Source of the DNA: a virus
Virus record (IMG/VR): IMGVR_UViG_3300050026_000127
Span: 1-50,936 of that record
DNA: 50,936 bases
Reading direction: 5' to 3' (one strand)
The notes beneath the pieces are model-generated. The model was not told the origin of the DNA. It was given only the letters and a program-made list of their open reading frames with translations, and made no database searches. Below, one piece after another: positions 1 to 7,102 of the stretch (position 1 is its first letter; the number at the start of each line of letters is the position of its first letter). The position numbers and the translations under genes are program-made.

Positions 1-11
1 GAGGTTCGGCC

Positions 12-221
12 ATGATGGGTGACCAGCATAAGCGTTGCGACAAATGCGGAAGGCCTATCCAACCGTGGAGAAAGGGCTGCGTAGTCCACGGTGAAAAACC
101 TGTAAGGCTGAAGGTAACCACTGCGAGTCCGAGGAAAGTCCTGGCGGCGGTTCAAGCACGAGAGAAGCGGTCTGACGCCAAGTTAGGATTGAGGTTAGGA
201 AATGGAAAATCAAACCGTTAA
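12..221 (+). CDS. small zinc-knuckle-like hypothetical protein
   Basis: An unrecognised basic protein of 69 residues. Its N-terminus shows Cys9-x2-Cys12 and Cys23-x2-His26, a spacing that suggests a small zinc knuckle; the rest is rich in Lys and Arg and could contact nucleic acid. It is the first complete gene in the window and overlaps the next gene by 20 bases, as in the dense early operons of phages. ATG at 12 is followed by a second ATG at 15; either could start translation. The zinc-binding role is inferred only from the Cys/His spacing. Confidence 0.5.
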   Translation: MMGDQHKRCDKCGRPIQPWRKGCVVHGEKPVRLKVTTASPRKVLAAVQAREKRSDAKLGLRLGNGKSNR

Positions 222-408
222 AGTAGGACAAGTTTGGCAGGATCGCGACTGGCGAATGTCCGGTCGCAAGATTAGGGTAGAACGGACTGATGAGAAGTAC
301 GCTTATTGTTCAGCGGCCAGCTACTCCAGCGGGCGCACGATCCGTATTCGGCTGGACAGGTTTAAGGCGAACTCTACCGGATATGACCTGATTGAGGAAA
401 GGAGTTAA
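202..408 (+). CDS. small SH3-like phage hypothetical protein
   Basis: A 68-residue protein beginning with a pattern (VKVGQVWQDRD, then GRKIRVER) typical of small beta-barrel 'vWkD...r.ivV' phage proteins of unknown function. It alternates hydrophobic and charged residues as expected for a short beta-rich fold. It overlaps the preceding gene and is followed after two bases by the next ATG, so translational coupling is likely. No catalytic motif is visible, and the fold comparison is by eye only. Confidence 0.55.
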   Translation: MENQTVKVGQVWQDRDWRMSGRKIRVERTDEKYAYCSAASYSSGRTIRIRLDRFKANSTGYDLIEERS

Positions 409-410
409 CT

Positions 411-629
411 ATGAAAGACTTACGAACGCCAATCGCGCTAGCACGTGATCAGTGGCTTGAATCGGATGAGGGAAAGAGATGCAGTGAAGGTACGACCAGC
501 GGGAAGGGTTTAGAGAACCGCTTGATGTGCGCATTTGTGGCGGGCTGGAACGCCAGAGAAAAACAGGAGAAGGCAGAGCGGGAGTTTGACGTGGCCTGTC
601 CGCCTGAGAGAAAAGCCAATGCCAGTTGA
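411..629 (+). CDS. small hypothetical phage protein
   Basis: A 72-residue protein with the phrase AFVAGWNAREK, a pattern common in small phage proteins that are often annotated as hypothetical. The start is supported by an AGGAG about six bases upstream of the ATG. Its last codons overlap the start of the HNH-like gene at 619 by 11 bases. Mostly charged, no membrane segment. Function unknown. Confidence 0.55.
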   Translation: MKDLRTPIALARDQWLESDEGKRCSEGTTSGKGLENRLMCAFVAGWNAREKQEKAEREFDVACPPERKANAS

Positions 630-993
630 CATGAGCAAGTATCCCGAAGGCTGGAAGCAGTTCTCTGACCGGATTCGATTTAGGAGGGCTCTTGGCGTCT
701 GTGAATGCCTAGGAGAATGTAATTTGCATTGCACGCACCCAGGCCCTCGGCGCTGCACGGAAACGCATGGAGAAAATGCAAGATACGCCAAGGGAAAGGT
801 GATCCTAACGGTTGCTCATAGTTGTGCATGTGATCCGCCTTGTATGATTGATGAACACGTCCGCGCAAAATGCCAGAGATGCCATCTTAGAGCGGACATT
901 TCTCTTCACGTTAAACATTCGAAAGAGACTCGGGCTCGAAAGTTTCGAGAAGCCGCGCTCGCTGCTGGACAATCTGAAATGAGGTTTCTATGA
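619..993 (+). CDS. HNH-like zinc protein
   Basis: A 124-residue protein resembling the small HNH-nuclease-like proteins encoded by many tailed phages. Visible are an N-terminal cluster Cys28, Cys30, Cys34, a KVILTVAH stretch ending in His67, and the C-terminal knuckle Cys85-x2-Cys88-His89 (AKCQRCHLR). This matches the family layout KVVLTVAH...CQRCHL. The usual 'HLDH..N' centre is replaced by a Cys-rich HSCACDPPC loop, so nuclease activity is uncertain. ATG at 619 was chosen over an upstream in-frame start at 535 because it gives the short 11-base overlap with the preceding gene and the family's usual length. It ends in an ATGA overlap with the next gene. Confidence 0.65.
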   Translation: MPVDMSKYPEGWKQFSDRIRFRRALGVCECLGECNLHCTHPGPRRCTETHGENARYAKGKVILTVAHSCACDPPCMIDEHVRAKCQRCHLRADISLHVKHSKETRARKFREAALAAGQSEMRFL

Positions 994-1307
994 TCGACGA
1001 CCTTAAAACTTTCACATCATTCGCATGCGGGGCTGCTGCCGTGGCGCTGCTCGTGCGCCAACCGGCCTACTTTGAATTGGGTTTGCTGGTAACGGGGCTC
1101 ACGGCCTTTTGGGCTCCTATGTCGCGGCTTGCCCTGGAAGTAGGATTTGACCGTGACGAGCGGCGGCTGGAACTGGCGCTAAGGAAAACTTGGCATGTAG
1201 ATTGTGATGCTTTAACAGCCTTCCGGCTGCTTGTTGAGGTTCGGAAGCCACGCCAAGGAAAACCGTGTACACAGGTTCAACCTGTATTAGAATGGGCGGT
1301 GAGGTGA
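990..1307 (+). CDS. small membrane protein, unknown
   Basis: A 105-residue protein starting in an ATGA overlap with the HNH-like gene. Residues about 9-25 (FACGAAAVALLV) and 28-46 (ELGLLVTGLTAFWAP) are hydrophobic and could form a membrane hairpin; the C-terminal half is soluble and basic. The stop is three bases before the methyltransferase start, so the genes are co-transcribed. No family recognised. Confidence 0.55.
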   Translation: MIDDLKTFTSFACGAAAVALLVRQPAYFELGLLVTGLTAFWAPMSRLALEVGFDRDERRLELALRKTWHVDCDALTAFRLLVEVRKPRQGKPCTQVQPVLEWAVR

Positions 1308-1310
1308 ACG

Positions 1311-2498
1311 ATGGCGAAGGCGAACGGCAAGGTTTCGCATATCAAGGATTTACGGCCTGACAAGCGGAATCCTCGATTGCACCCAGAACGTAATATTTCT
1401 TCTTTGGAAAAGAGCTTAGAGGACTACGGGGCGGCTCGTTCCATCGTGATAGATGAGAAAAATAACGTTATCGCTGGAAATGGAATCTTGGAAGCCGCCG
1501 CGAACGTAGGCATCGAGAGAGTACGAACGGTTGAGGCTGATGGGAATGAAATCATAGCGGTTGTGCGCCGAGGCCTAACGAAGCAGCAAAAACGTGGGCT
1601 TAGTATCGCGGATAATCGTGGAGCCGAGTTAAGTTCGTGGTCTCCTGAAATCCTCGAAGAACTTTCAAAAGAAATTGACCTTTCCAAGTTCTGGACTGAC
1701 CAAGAATTAAACGATCTTCTGCAAACAGAGCCAACAGAAATTGATGAGGGTCCGGAACCACAAATCGATAAGGCGGATGAGTTGCAGTGCAAGTGGAAAG
1801 TTAGTCTCGGGGATATTTGGAAGATGGGGAAACATCGATTGATGTGCGGGGACTCGAACTCACCAGAAGATGTATCTAGGCTGACCGGGAGCATTAAATA
1901 TTCTGCTTTGGTATTTGATCCGCCATGGGAAATCGAATATGGGAAGCCTACTGGGGAATGGGAATCTATGCTTGTGTTCACAGACGGAAGACGATTGGGA
2001 GAATCCATAACAATGTTTGGGAGTCCAACTTGGAGTTTTGTATGGGACTGCGGGGCATGTTGGTTCACTCCGAATCGTCCATTGCAATCCTCGAAACTCT
2101 GCTTGTGGTATGGAGATTTAAAAAAGTACGACATGAATGGTTCGCATTATGGAGATGCTGGCGAGGCGCACAAAGCAAGCAATTCACGTGGGTCGTATTG
2201 GTTTGTTCCTGATGATCGCGGCAAGCATCTTGCGGACATATTCAAGTTCTCTCTTGTTAAACTTCATAACAACGGATGGCACGAGCATGAAAAGCCACTC
2301 GATTGGGTGAGGTTGCTAATCGGGAATTGCACGGAAGGAACTATCTTTGATCCTTATTCTGGGTCTGGTACCTCATTTGTAGCCTCCGAACAAATTAACC
2401 GCTGCTGCTATGGTATGGAGATTGAACCTAGATTTGTTGCGGTGGCTTTAGAACGTATGAGCGAAATGCACCTAAAAATAAGAAAAGAAAAGACTTGA
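1311..2498 (+). CDS. ParB/Srx-like domain fused to DNA methyltransferase
   Basis: A 395-residue protein of the phage 'ParB N-terminal plus DNA methylase' type. Residues about 8-110 form the ParB/sulfiredoxin-like domain (DLRPDKRNPR at 13-22, then AGNG in place of the ParB GERR box). After a linker, residues about 160-390 are an N6-adenine/N4-cytosine methyltransferase: GDSNSPEDV near 180, catalytic DPPW at 203-206 and the SAM-binding DPYSGSGT at 347-354. Motif IV before motif I is the beta-class order. It probably methylates phage DNA to resist restriction or modulate packaging; the target sequence cannot be read from the gene. A GAGGTGA lies just upstream of the ATG at 1311. Its stop overlaps the -35 box of the next promoter. 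Confidence 0.85.
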   Translation: MAKANGKVSHIKDLRPDKRNPRLHPERNISSLEKSLEDYGAARSIVIDEKNNVIAGNGILEAAANVGIERVRTVEADGNEIIAVVRRGLTKQQKRGLSIADNRGAELSSWSPEILEELSKEIDLSKFWTDQELNDLLQTEPTEIDEGPEPQIDKADELQCKWKVSLGDIWKMGKHRLMCGDSNSPEDVSRLTGSIKYSALVFDPPWEIEYGKPTGEWESMLVFTDGRRLGESITMFGSPTWSFVWDCGACWFTPNRPLQSSKLCLWYGDLKKYDMNGSHYGDAGEAHKASNSRGSYWFVPDDRGKHLADIFKFSLVKLHNNGWHEHEKPLDWVRLLIGNCTEGTIFDPYSGSGTSFVASEQINRCCYGMEIEPRFVAVALERMSEMHLKIRKEKT

Positions 2499-2523
2499 CA
2501 GGATTCCAATGCCACGCTATCCT
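2495..2523 (+). promoter_or_regulatory. sigma70-type promoter for leader cassette A
   Basis: TTGACA (2495-2500), 17-base spacer, TATCCT (2518-2523). The -35 overlaps the methyltransferase stop codon. The expected transcript start (about 2530) lies just before the conserved leader at 2536, the same arrangement as the second copy near 14 kb. Confidence 0.6.
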
Positions 2524-2535
2524 ATATCTGTAAAT

Positions 2536-2583
2536 GGGTGGTGACCCACACCAGAGCGGCCTAATCAGCCGCAGGAGATTCAA
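2536..2583 (+). promoter_or_regulatory. conserved structured 5' leader, copy A
   Basis: The first 22 bases (2536-2557, beginning GGGTGGTGACCC) are identical to 14132-14153. They are followed by a hairpin GCGGC-loop-GCCGC (2556-2572) and AGGAGATT just before the ATG. In copy B the hairpin is CCGCT-ACC-AGCGG: the stem is kept but the bases differ, as expected for a structured RNA. GGGT-GGTG-ACCC can form a first small hairpin. It probably controls translation or stability of the downstream gene; no known riboswitch class was recognised. Confidence 0.6.
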
Positions 2584-3189
2584 ATGAACAACAATCGTAA
2601 TCTGAAAATTGAGGATGCTATCAGTCCCATGATTGAGCGAGCGAAAATAGCGTATCTGACGTTTGAAGAGCGCGTGACGCTGTTTAATGGCAAATGGGAA
2701 CAACCGACAGAGGAGATGCTGGCACCAGGTCGAGAGGAGTTCGACCGTCTCCGCGCTGAACTCTCTAATCGAATCGCTGACCCGGTTAACGCCAGATATC
2801 CAGTATTTGTGGACGATGCAAAATCTACTATCGCGTCGATGGATGAGGATGGCTCTGATGTGTTTTCCACGCGATTGGGCAGGCAGGAGGAGTGGACGAC
2901 TATCCTGAACGATGGCAGGCCGCAACGCGCAGAAATAAAATTGGCATTTTGTGGGAAAGGGCTCGGGAAAATCACTCACGATGAGGCGAGGGCGGTCATT
3001 ATCCGGTGTTTTCTGCGAGACACCCCAGAGGACACCACCACCGAATTCAGTGAGCTGGGACAATTTCAAAAACTCGCTCGCGTCGTTTCGAGTTGGATTA
3101 TGGACGCATTTGACGATGCATGCATGATGACTGAGGGTGAGGCTGAGGATTGGCTCGCCTCTACGCGTCCTCATTCTATCGCTGGTTAA
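2584..3189 (+). CDS. unknown protein in leader/trailer cassette A
   Basis: A 201-residue soluble protein that I do not recognise. It is acidic and helix-rich, without signal peptide, membrane segment or obvious catalytic motif. An AGGAG six to seven bases upstream supports the ATG. The gene is bounded exactly by sequences shared with the unrelated ORF at 14178-14495: the shared leader ends at the ATG and the shared trailer begins at the TAA. It has its own promoter, so it is likely expressed separately from the upstream operon, possibly early. Radical-SAM gene 3296 follows after the trailer. Confidence 0.6.
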   Translation: MNNNRNLKIEDAISPMIERAKIAYLTFEERVTLFNGKWEQPTEEMLAPGREEFDRLRAELSNRIADPVNARYPVFVDDAKSTIASMDEDGSDVFSTRLGRQEEWTTILNDGRPQRAEIKLAFCGKGLGKITHDEARAVIIRCFLRDTPEDTTTEFSELGQFQKLARVVSSWIMDAFDDACMMTEGEAEDWLASTRPHSIAG

Positions 3190-3290
3190 TCTCCGTTGAG
3201 CGCCACTCCGCACTCGTGGGGCGTGTGGTTGATAACCACCAGGGCAGAACGTAGGCTGCCCATAATCCCCTGTCAAGGGAAGGAGAAATA
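3187..3290 (+). promoter_or_regulatory. conserved 3' trailer, copy A, with hairpin series
   Basis: Starting at the stop codon, 3187-3218 matches 14493-14524 at about 30 of 32 positions (TAATCTCCGTTGAGCGC, then ACTCCGCACTCG). Downstream are further hairpins: GTGGTT/AACCAC (3225-3239), GGGCAG/CTGCCC (3242-3261) and CCCT/AGGG (3268-3279), then an AGGAG before the radical-SAM start. There is no U-tract, so this is more likely a processed or structured intercistronic RNA than a terminator. Confidence 0.5.
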
Positions 3291-3295
3291 ATATT

Positions 3296-4171
3296 ATGGA
3301 GATGGCGATTAAAGGGTGTTCTTACATCTATCCTCCGCGTGGGCAGGCAGGAGAATATGCTCCGCTCGCGGCGAATCCATATCGAGGATGTGGACACGGA
3401 TGCTGCTATTGTTACGTTCCGCTGGTGCTAAAAATGCGCCGTGAAGAATTTGATGCCGGGGCAGTACCGCGTCCTGATTTTATCAAGAATCTAACTAAAG
3501 ACGCCAAGAAGTACCAATCGGCGGGAATAACTGAACAGGTTATGTTGTCGTTCACAACTGACCCGTATCACCGTGGCGATACCTCACTCACGCGTCAGAC
3601 CATCCAAGTTATTCAGTCATACGGAATGGGAATCTGTACGCTAACAAAGGGAGGCTCAAGAGCCTTTCGAGACCTTGACTTGTTCCGTCCAGACCGGGAT
3701 TCATTCGCGTGCACTCTCACCAGTCTGGATGATGAATTCTCAAGGCGGTGGGAACGCAATGCAGCTCTTCCTAGTGACAGGATAGATGCTCTGCGGAGAT
3801 TTCACGATGGCGGAATATTTACATGGGTAAGCCTTGAGCCCACGTTGGATGTTGACAGCAGCCTTGCTATTCTACAAGAGACTCATGGATTTGTTGACCT
3901 ATTCAAAATTGGCCGCGTCAATTATTTACCAATCACAAAAACAACAAATTGGAAGGCATACACTGAGCGTATGATTGAACTCTGTGCAAAGCTTGGCGTG
4001 AAGCACTACGTAAAGAAAGACCTTCAACCGTTTTTGCCGGACGGGTATTATAATCCTCTGCGTATTCAGCAGCATCATGAGTCAGATAGCGTATTGAAAA
4101 GAATTCCCGATAACGTCTCCGAGATTAAGATTGAAAGCGCTGTTGACAGCGGCGAGAATGCGGTAATCTGA
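3296..4171 (+). CDS. radical SAM protein, SPL-like
   Basis: A 291-residue radical SAM enzyme. Cys32-x3-Cys36-x2-Cys39 (in GCGHGCCYCY) is the iron-sulfur cluster motif that cleaves S-adenosylmethionine. The preceding NPYRGC and the following FTTDPY and CTLTKG motifs match the spore photoproduct lyase-like/Rv2578c-type radical SAM family found in bacteria and some phages. The natural substrate of this subgroup is not established; DNA repair or nucleic-acid modification is a guess from the SPL relationship. AAGGAG lies 12 bases upstream of the ATG at 3296; a second in-frame ATG at 3302 is possible. The gene follows the structured trailer of cassette A and probably shares its promoter. Confidence 0.8.
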   Translation: MEMAIKGCSYIYPPRGQAGEYAPLAANPYRGCGHGCCYCYVPLVLKMRREEFDAGAVPRPDFIKNLTKDAKKYQSAGITEQVMLSFTTDPYHRGDTSLTRQTIQVIQSYGMGICTLTKGGSRAFRDLDLFRPDRDSFACTLTSLDDEFSRRWERNAALPSDRIDALRRFHDGGIFTWVSLEPTLDVDSSLAILQETHGFVDLFKIGRVNYLPITKTTNWKAYTERMIELCAKLGVKHYVKKDLQPFLPDGYYNPLRIQQHHESDSVLKRIPDNVSEIKIESAVDSGENAVI

Positions 4172-4200
4172 TTACGGTATATTGGAAAGATTTATCCGCC

Positions 4201-4365
4201 ATGGAAAAATTGACGTACACAGGCCGATTGCCTTACGTAGGATTGCTGGCAATAGGAATAACGCTCTGGATGTTCGGAGTGATTGAGACCTGGAACGGAC
4301 CCGGCAAGATCATGCTGGGGTACGGTTTATTCTGGTTAGCAGTGCTATGGATTATAAGGAAGTGA
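4201..4365 (+). CDS. small two-helix membrane protein
   Basis: A 54-residue ORF beginning MEKLTYTGRLPYVG. Two hydrophobic segments (about 12-27 and 37-51) are separated by a short polar loop with ETWNGPGK, giving a likely membrane hairpin. It is followed three bases later by another small membrane protein gene. Ribosome-site support is weak. The size and topology would fit a holin-like or other inner-membrane phage protein, but nothing specific identifies it. Confidence 0.45.
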   Translation: MEKLTYTGRLPYVGLLAIGITLWMFGVIETWNGPGKIMLGYGLFWLAVLWIIRK

Positions 4366-4368
4366 GCG

Positions 4369-4518
4369 GTGTCGAACTCTGACAAATTCGTGCTGTTCAC
4401 GCTGATGGTCTATGTGGTAATTCAGGCTGTGGTAATTGGCAGTATTCAACTCTGGTTGAACCGAAGAGAAAAGGCTCAACTCAAAAAAGTGAAAGGAATT
4501 CGACATGAAGAAATCTGA
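4369..4518 (+). CDS. small single-helix membrane protein
   Basis: A GTG-start ORF of 49 residues with one hydrophobic segment (FVLFTLMVYVVIQAVVIG) followed by a basic tail (NRREKAQLKKVK). It overlaps the next gene by 14 bases, which supports translational coupling. Together with its neighbours it makes a run of three small membrane proteins; a lysis role is possible but unproven. Confidence 0.45.
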   Translation: MSNSDKFVLFTLMVYVVIQAVVIGSIQLWLNRREKAQLKKVKGIRHEEI

Positions 4519-4918
4519 TTTGATTTTTTTAGCGGTAATTACCGTGGTGATCTTTGCTGTACTGATTTTAACGGAAGGATTGAAAGCTCAGCAACCACCC
4601 GCAGCTCCGACTTCCCCAATGGAAGTCCGTCCATTCAGTCCTATGGGGAAACTGGCTGCGAAGACGATTCATCAAGACATTCAGAACGTGCAGAATGAGA
4701 TACAGGAGTTCATCCGTGCGGAGATGGCGGCCCAAAAAGTAACAGAGCAAGAGGGGTGGAATGTAAACCTTCAAACCGACCAGATGGAGCGGCGGGCAGC
4801 GCCTCAAGCTCAGGTGGCTCCGAAACCTTCTTCGGCAACTCCACCGATTACAAAGCCAACCATTCCAACTCCAGCGTCTCCAAAGCAGCTTCCGGCTGAA
4901 AAACCTACGAGCAAATAA
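4505..4918 (+). CDS. N-terminally anchored, proline-rich protein
   Basis: A 137-residue protein with an N-terminal hydrophobic segment (residues 5-24, starting DLIFLAVITVVIF) that could be a signal anchor, then a helical middle (residues 45-75) and a Pro/Ala/Lys-rich C-terminus with several PT and KP repeats. The topology, a single membrane anchor with an extended periplasmic part, recalls spanin-type proteins, but there is no sequence match I can name. An AAAGGAATTCG precedes the ATG. Third of three consecutive small membrane-protein genes. Confidence 0.55.
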   Translation: MKKSDLIFLAVITVVIFAVLILTEGLKAQQPPAAPTSPMEVRPFSPMGKLAAKTIHQDIQNVQNEIQEFIRAEMAAQKVTEQEGWNVNLQTDQMERRAAPQAQVAPKPSSATPPITKPTIPTPASPKQLPAEKPTSK

Positions 4919-4932
4919 GAAAGCGAGGAATC

Positions 4933-5316
4933 ATGATCCGCGAACATATCTTTATGGGAAGTTCGAACGTGGAAAGCGCCCGCTACAACCAGGAAAATAA
5001 AACTCTGGACGTCTGGTTCAAGAAGGGCGCACCATATCGCTATTTCTACATTACTGAAAAGAAATTCGAGATGTGGATGGTAGCCGAAAGTGCTGGTGGC
5101 TTCTTGTCGAAAGAGATCGCGCGTCGGCATGAGCATCCCTGTGTCAGACTGGCCTGTGGGTTCTGCGCCGAAGTCCTTGACCTAACGGAGCCTTTCAACA
5201 TTTACAAGCTAGTGGACGGAACGCTGCGAGCTTATCACCCCAAGTGCTCGTCCACGATCAACGCTCAACTATTTAATCCCGAAGAACTATTGGATTCAAA
5301 GCCGATACCCACATGA
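4933..5316 (+). CDS. KTSC-domain protein with C-terminal Cys motif
   Basis: A 127-residue protein. Residues about 8-62 match the KTSC domain: SSNVESARYNQ, then LDVWFKKGAPYRYFYI and a closing SAGGFLSKEI. KTSC domains occur in phage and bacterial proteins with RNA-related neighbours; their role is not established. The C-terminal half carries CGFC and HPKC, which could bind zinc. GAGG lies five bases before the ATG. It is the last gene before the accessory zone. Confidence 0.7.
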   Translation: MIREHIFMGSSNVESARYNQENKTLDVWFKKGAPYRYFYITEKKFEMWMVAESAGGFLSKEIARRHEHPCVRLACGFCAEVLDLTEPFNIYKLVDGTLRAYHPKCSSTINAQLFNPEELLDSKPIPT

Positions 5317-5349
5317 GATCCGAAACGCGGGTAGTGGTGCAGTTTGAGG

Positions 5350-5377
5350 TTGCCTTTAAAAAACTTGGCACTATAAT
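5350..5377 (+). promoter_or_regulatory. leaderless sigma70-type promoter
   Basis: TTGCCT (5350-5355), 16-base spacer and a perfect TATAAT (5372-5377). The ATG at 5386 is only eight bases downstream of the -10, so the transcript should begin at or within a base or two of the start codon. Confidence 0.55.
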
Positions 5378-5385
5378 TGCGTGCC

Positions 5386-6144
5386 ATGTTTCTCGAGCTC
5401 CTAGTAATTCTACTCCCGACAATTTTTGCCTTGAGCATCGAGGTTGTGAGTAAAGAAATGAAAGAGCGTCCATACTATCGGATAGGGATTATTGGTTTTG
5501 GAATTCTACTTAGCGGCCTTACGTGGCTTCAGATTTATCGGGCTCATAAGCAGGCGGCCAAAGAGCAGGAGATCGCTATCGAGGAAACCTCCGAGCGCGT
5601 TTCCTCAAAAGTATCTGAGTCCGTTTCAAGAAGTGTCACGAAATCAGTAAGTGAACAATATACGGAAACCATCAATAGCTTACAATCCAAAATTGGCTCG
5701 CTTGAATCCCAACTTGCTACGCAGGGGAAGAACGTAGAACTAATAAAGAGCAGCAACATTGTAACTGGAAAGCAGCCGATTCAAGTCGAATTAGCCAACC
5801 CAGGGTCTCTACCAGTAGGAGAATCTCCGTTAGATATACATGCTTCTGAAATGCAAGCAACTCCGAATCCGCAATTTGGTAAGCACGCCCGGCAAATTAT
5901 CGTTACTACCAATAAGGTCATGAACGGGGGAAAGGCATTGGTTACCTGCAAGAACAAGATTAATAGGGGAGAAGTTTGGATTTCTGGATCGGATATGAGA
6001 ATGGGTGGAGGAGGCATGCAGGATGAAAACACATTTCTATCTGGGATAACCGTCCCGAATTGGTCACCAAGCTCTCCCCTTGTCATTACCCTGTATTTTG
6101 ATGAGGACGACTTGGGAGCCTGCAAAGTTACCCCGCTTTTTTGA
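5386..6144 (+). CDS. membrane protein with coiled coil, unknown
   Basis: About 252 residues from the ATG at 5386 (a TTG at 5377 in frame lies within the -10 box and is unlikely). Two hydrophobic segments (about 2-19 and 33-50) are followed by a Ser/Lys/Glu-rich coiled coil (about 65-120, with repeated SxSVSxSV patterns) and a C-terminal globular part. No family recognised. The -10 TATAAT lies eight bases before the start, suggesting a leaderless mRNA, unlike the surrounding operon genes. The last few codons run into the left end of the decayed IS element, so the original C-terminus may have been altered by that insertion. Confidence 0.6.
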   Translation: MFLELLVILLPTIFALSIEVVSKEMKERPYYRIGIIGFGILLSGLTWLQIYRAHKQAAKEQEIAIEETSERVSSKVSESVSRSVTKSVSEQYTETINSLQSKIGSLESQLATQGKNVELIKSSNIVTGKQPIQVELANPGSLPVGESPLDIHASEMQATPNPQFGKHARQIIVTTNKVMNGGKALVTCKNKINRGEVWISGSDMRMGGGGMQDENTFLSGITVPNWSPSSPLVITLYFDEDDLGACKVTPLF

Positions 6145-6156
6145 CCGCTCTATCTG

Positions 6157-6981
6157 TTATACGCCAACTCTGACAAGCATTTCCTCGATCGTCCACACAT
6201 GATCGGTGATTCCTGCTTCCATCGCAGGTGTAACGCGCAAGGTCTGGCGAATGCGGCAGAAATTGTAGGTGCATATAGTGAATCGCCACTGAGTAGGCGT
6301 GGTTCTCTACCTTCTTTGAGAAGCCATTGGTCAGGCGCGTGAATCGCCGCATACTCATCCGCATAGTTAGGTTCTGGCGCTCTACAAAGCTCGTAGAGAT
6401 GTGCGTAGGGTCGGGATGGCCCATGATAGGCTTACTCTCACAGCTTGTGCATACGGCTGGACTGTAGCGGGTTTCTTCTTGGCTTGCCGCGTAGTTTTTA
6501 ACCAGCATCGCATAGTCGATTTCACAGCCGAAAGCGCCTTCGATTGCCTCAAGATAAACCTTCAGGCCGTCTGAGGTAAGCTGCACGCGGGTGGCAAGAC
6601 GGCTGGCAAGATCATCAATGAACATTGTTGCGGACCGCGCATCGCGGTTGCCGGTCATAAACGAGGGTACGAGCTTTGTATCAGCATCAATCGCAACCCA
6701 AGTCCAAACATCCCCGAATCCAAATTGACCTTCTTTTCGGCAGGCACGTTCTTCTCTTTCGCGTAAACAAATTGCCAAATTTCATCAACCTGAATCTTCC
6801 GGCACTTCAGGTTGCGAAGCGTACGGTCCTGGTAATCGGCAGCCGCAACGCCAACGTCTTTGATGAGTTTAAGGATTGTGTGCTTGGCAGTTCCCGTCAT
6901 GCGTTCGATAGCGCGGATGCTGTTTCCTTCTATCAGCGCTGCGATTACTTGGGCTTGTTTTGTACGGTCAAGTCTGTTCAT
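6157..6981 (-). pseudogene. IS1-family-type transposase, two frameshifts
   Basis: The reading frame starts at 6981 (MNRLDRTKQAQVIAALIEG, a helix-turn-helix start) and carries QVDEIWQF. Near 6735 the frame changes: VPAEKK continues as GQFGFGDVWTW only with one extra base, after which DADTKL, VQLTSDG, ERQNLTMRMSMRRFTRL and KKVENHA follow, hallmarks of this IS1-type family. Near 6260 a second shift of opposite sign is needed to recover YNF, RVTPAME and DHVWTIEEM, ending at a TAA (6157-6159). The two shifts cancel, giving an ancestral protein of about 274 residues. A programmed -1 shift at the first site is conceivable; the second, close to the C-terminus, argues for decay. Confidence 0.75.
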
Positions 6982-7004
6982 GGCGTCTCCTCAATTACAA
7001 GACA

Positions 7005-7033
7005 ATTATACGTAATCGGCTTACGTATGTCAA
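7005..7033 (-). promoter_or_regulatory. consensus promoter of the IS transposase with palindromic operator
   Basis: On the minus strand: TTGACA, 17-base spacer, TATAAT, a full sigma70 consensus, followed by GAGGAG before the transposase ATG. The spacer and -10 form a perfect inverted repeat ATACGTAA-N5-TTACGTAT (7008-7028), a strong candidate operator. Confidence 0.7.
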
Positions 7034-7066
7034 GAGAAAAGTGGGGGGCGAGCGAGAATATTTTTG

Positions 7067-7095
7067 TTGACTTTCCTAATCCGCTTACGTATAGT
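7067..7095 (+). promoter_or_regulatory. leaderless promoter, twin of the IS promoter
   Basis: TTGACT (7067-7072), 17-base spacer, TATAGT (7090-7095). It is identical at 23 of 29 positions to the divergent IS promoter and keeps one TTACGTAT half-site (7085-7092). The ATG at 7103 follows after seven bases, so the mRNA should be leaderless. Confidence 0.65.
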
Positions 7096-7102
7096 CCTAG
7101 AC

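Larger units (their letters stand above)
6131..7046 (-). mobile_element. decayed IS1-family-like insertion sequence
   Basis: A candidate element of about 0.9 kb defined by imperfect inverted repeats: CCCCGCTTTTTTGAC at 6131-6145 and the reverse complement of GTCAAGAGAAAAGTGGGG at 7029-7046. It contains one frame-disrupted transposase on the minus strand. No clear target-site duplication is visible, so the ends are approximate. The right inverted repeat overlaps the -35 box of the transposase promoter, as is common in insertion sequences. Confidence 0.55.

Noticed and set aside
1311-2498. ParB-like domain of the methyltransferase as the partner of the parS site at 26952
   Set aside because: It lacks the central HTH and dimerisation parts that bind parS and has AGNG in place of the ParB GERR box; host ParB is the better candidate.
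1424-3276. Long minus-strand frames opposite the methyltransferase and cassette A
   Set aside because: They lie opposite a well-supported methyltransferase and its neighbour and have no recognisable protein motif.
6128-6981. Two-gene InsA/InsB reading of the IS1-type element with programmed frameshift
   Set aside because: A second, opposite shift near the C-terminus is also needed to restore conserved motifs, and related transposases are single frames, so decay is more likely.
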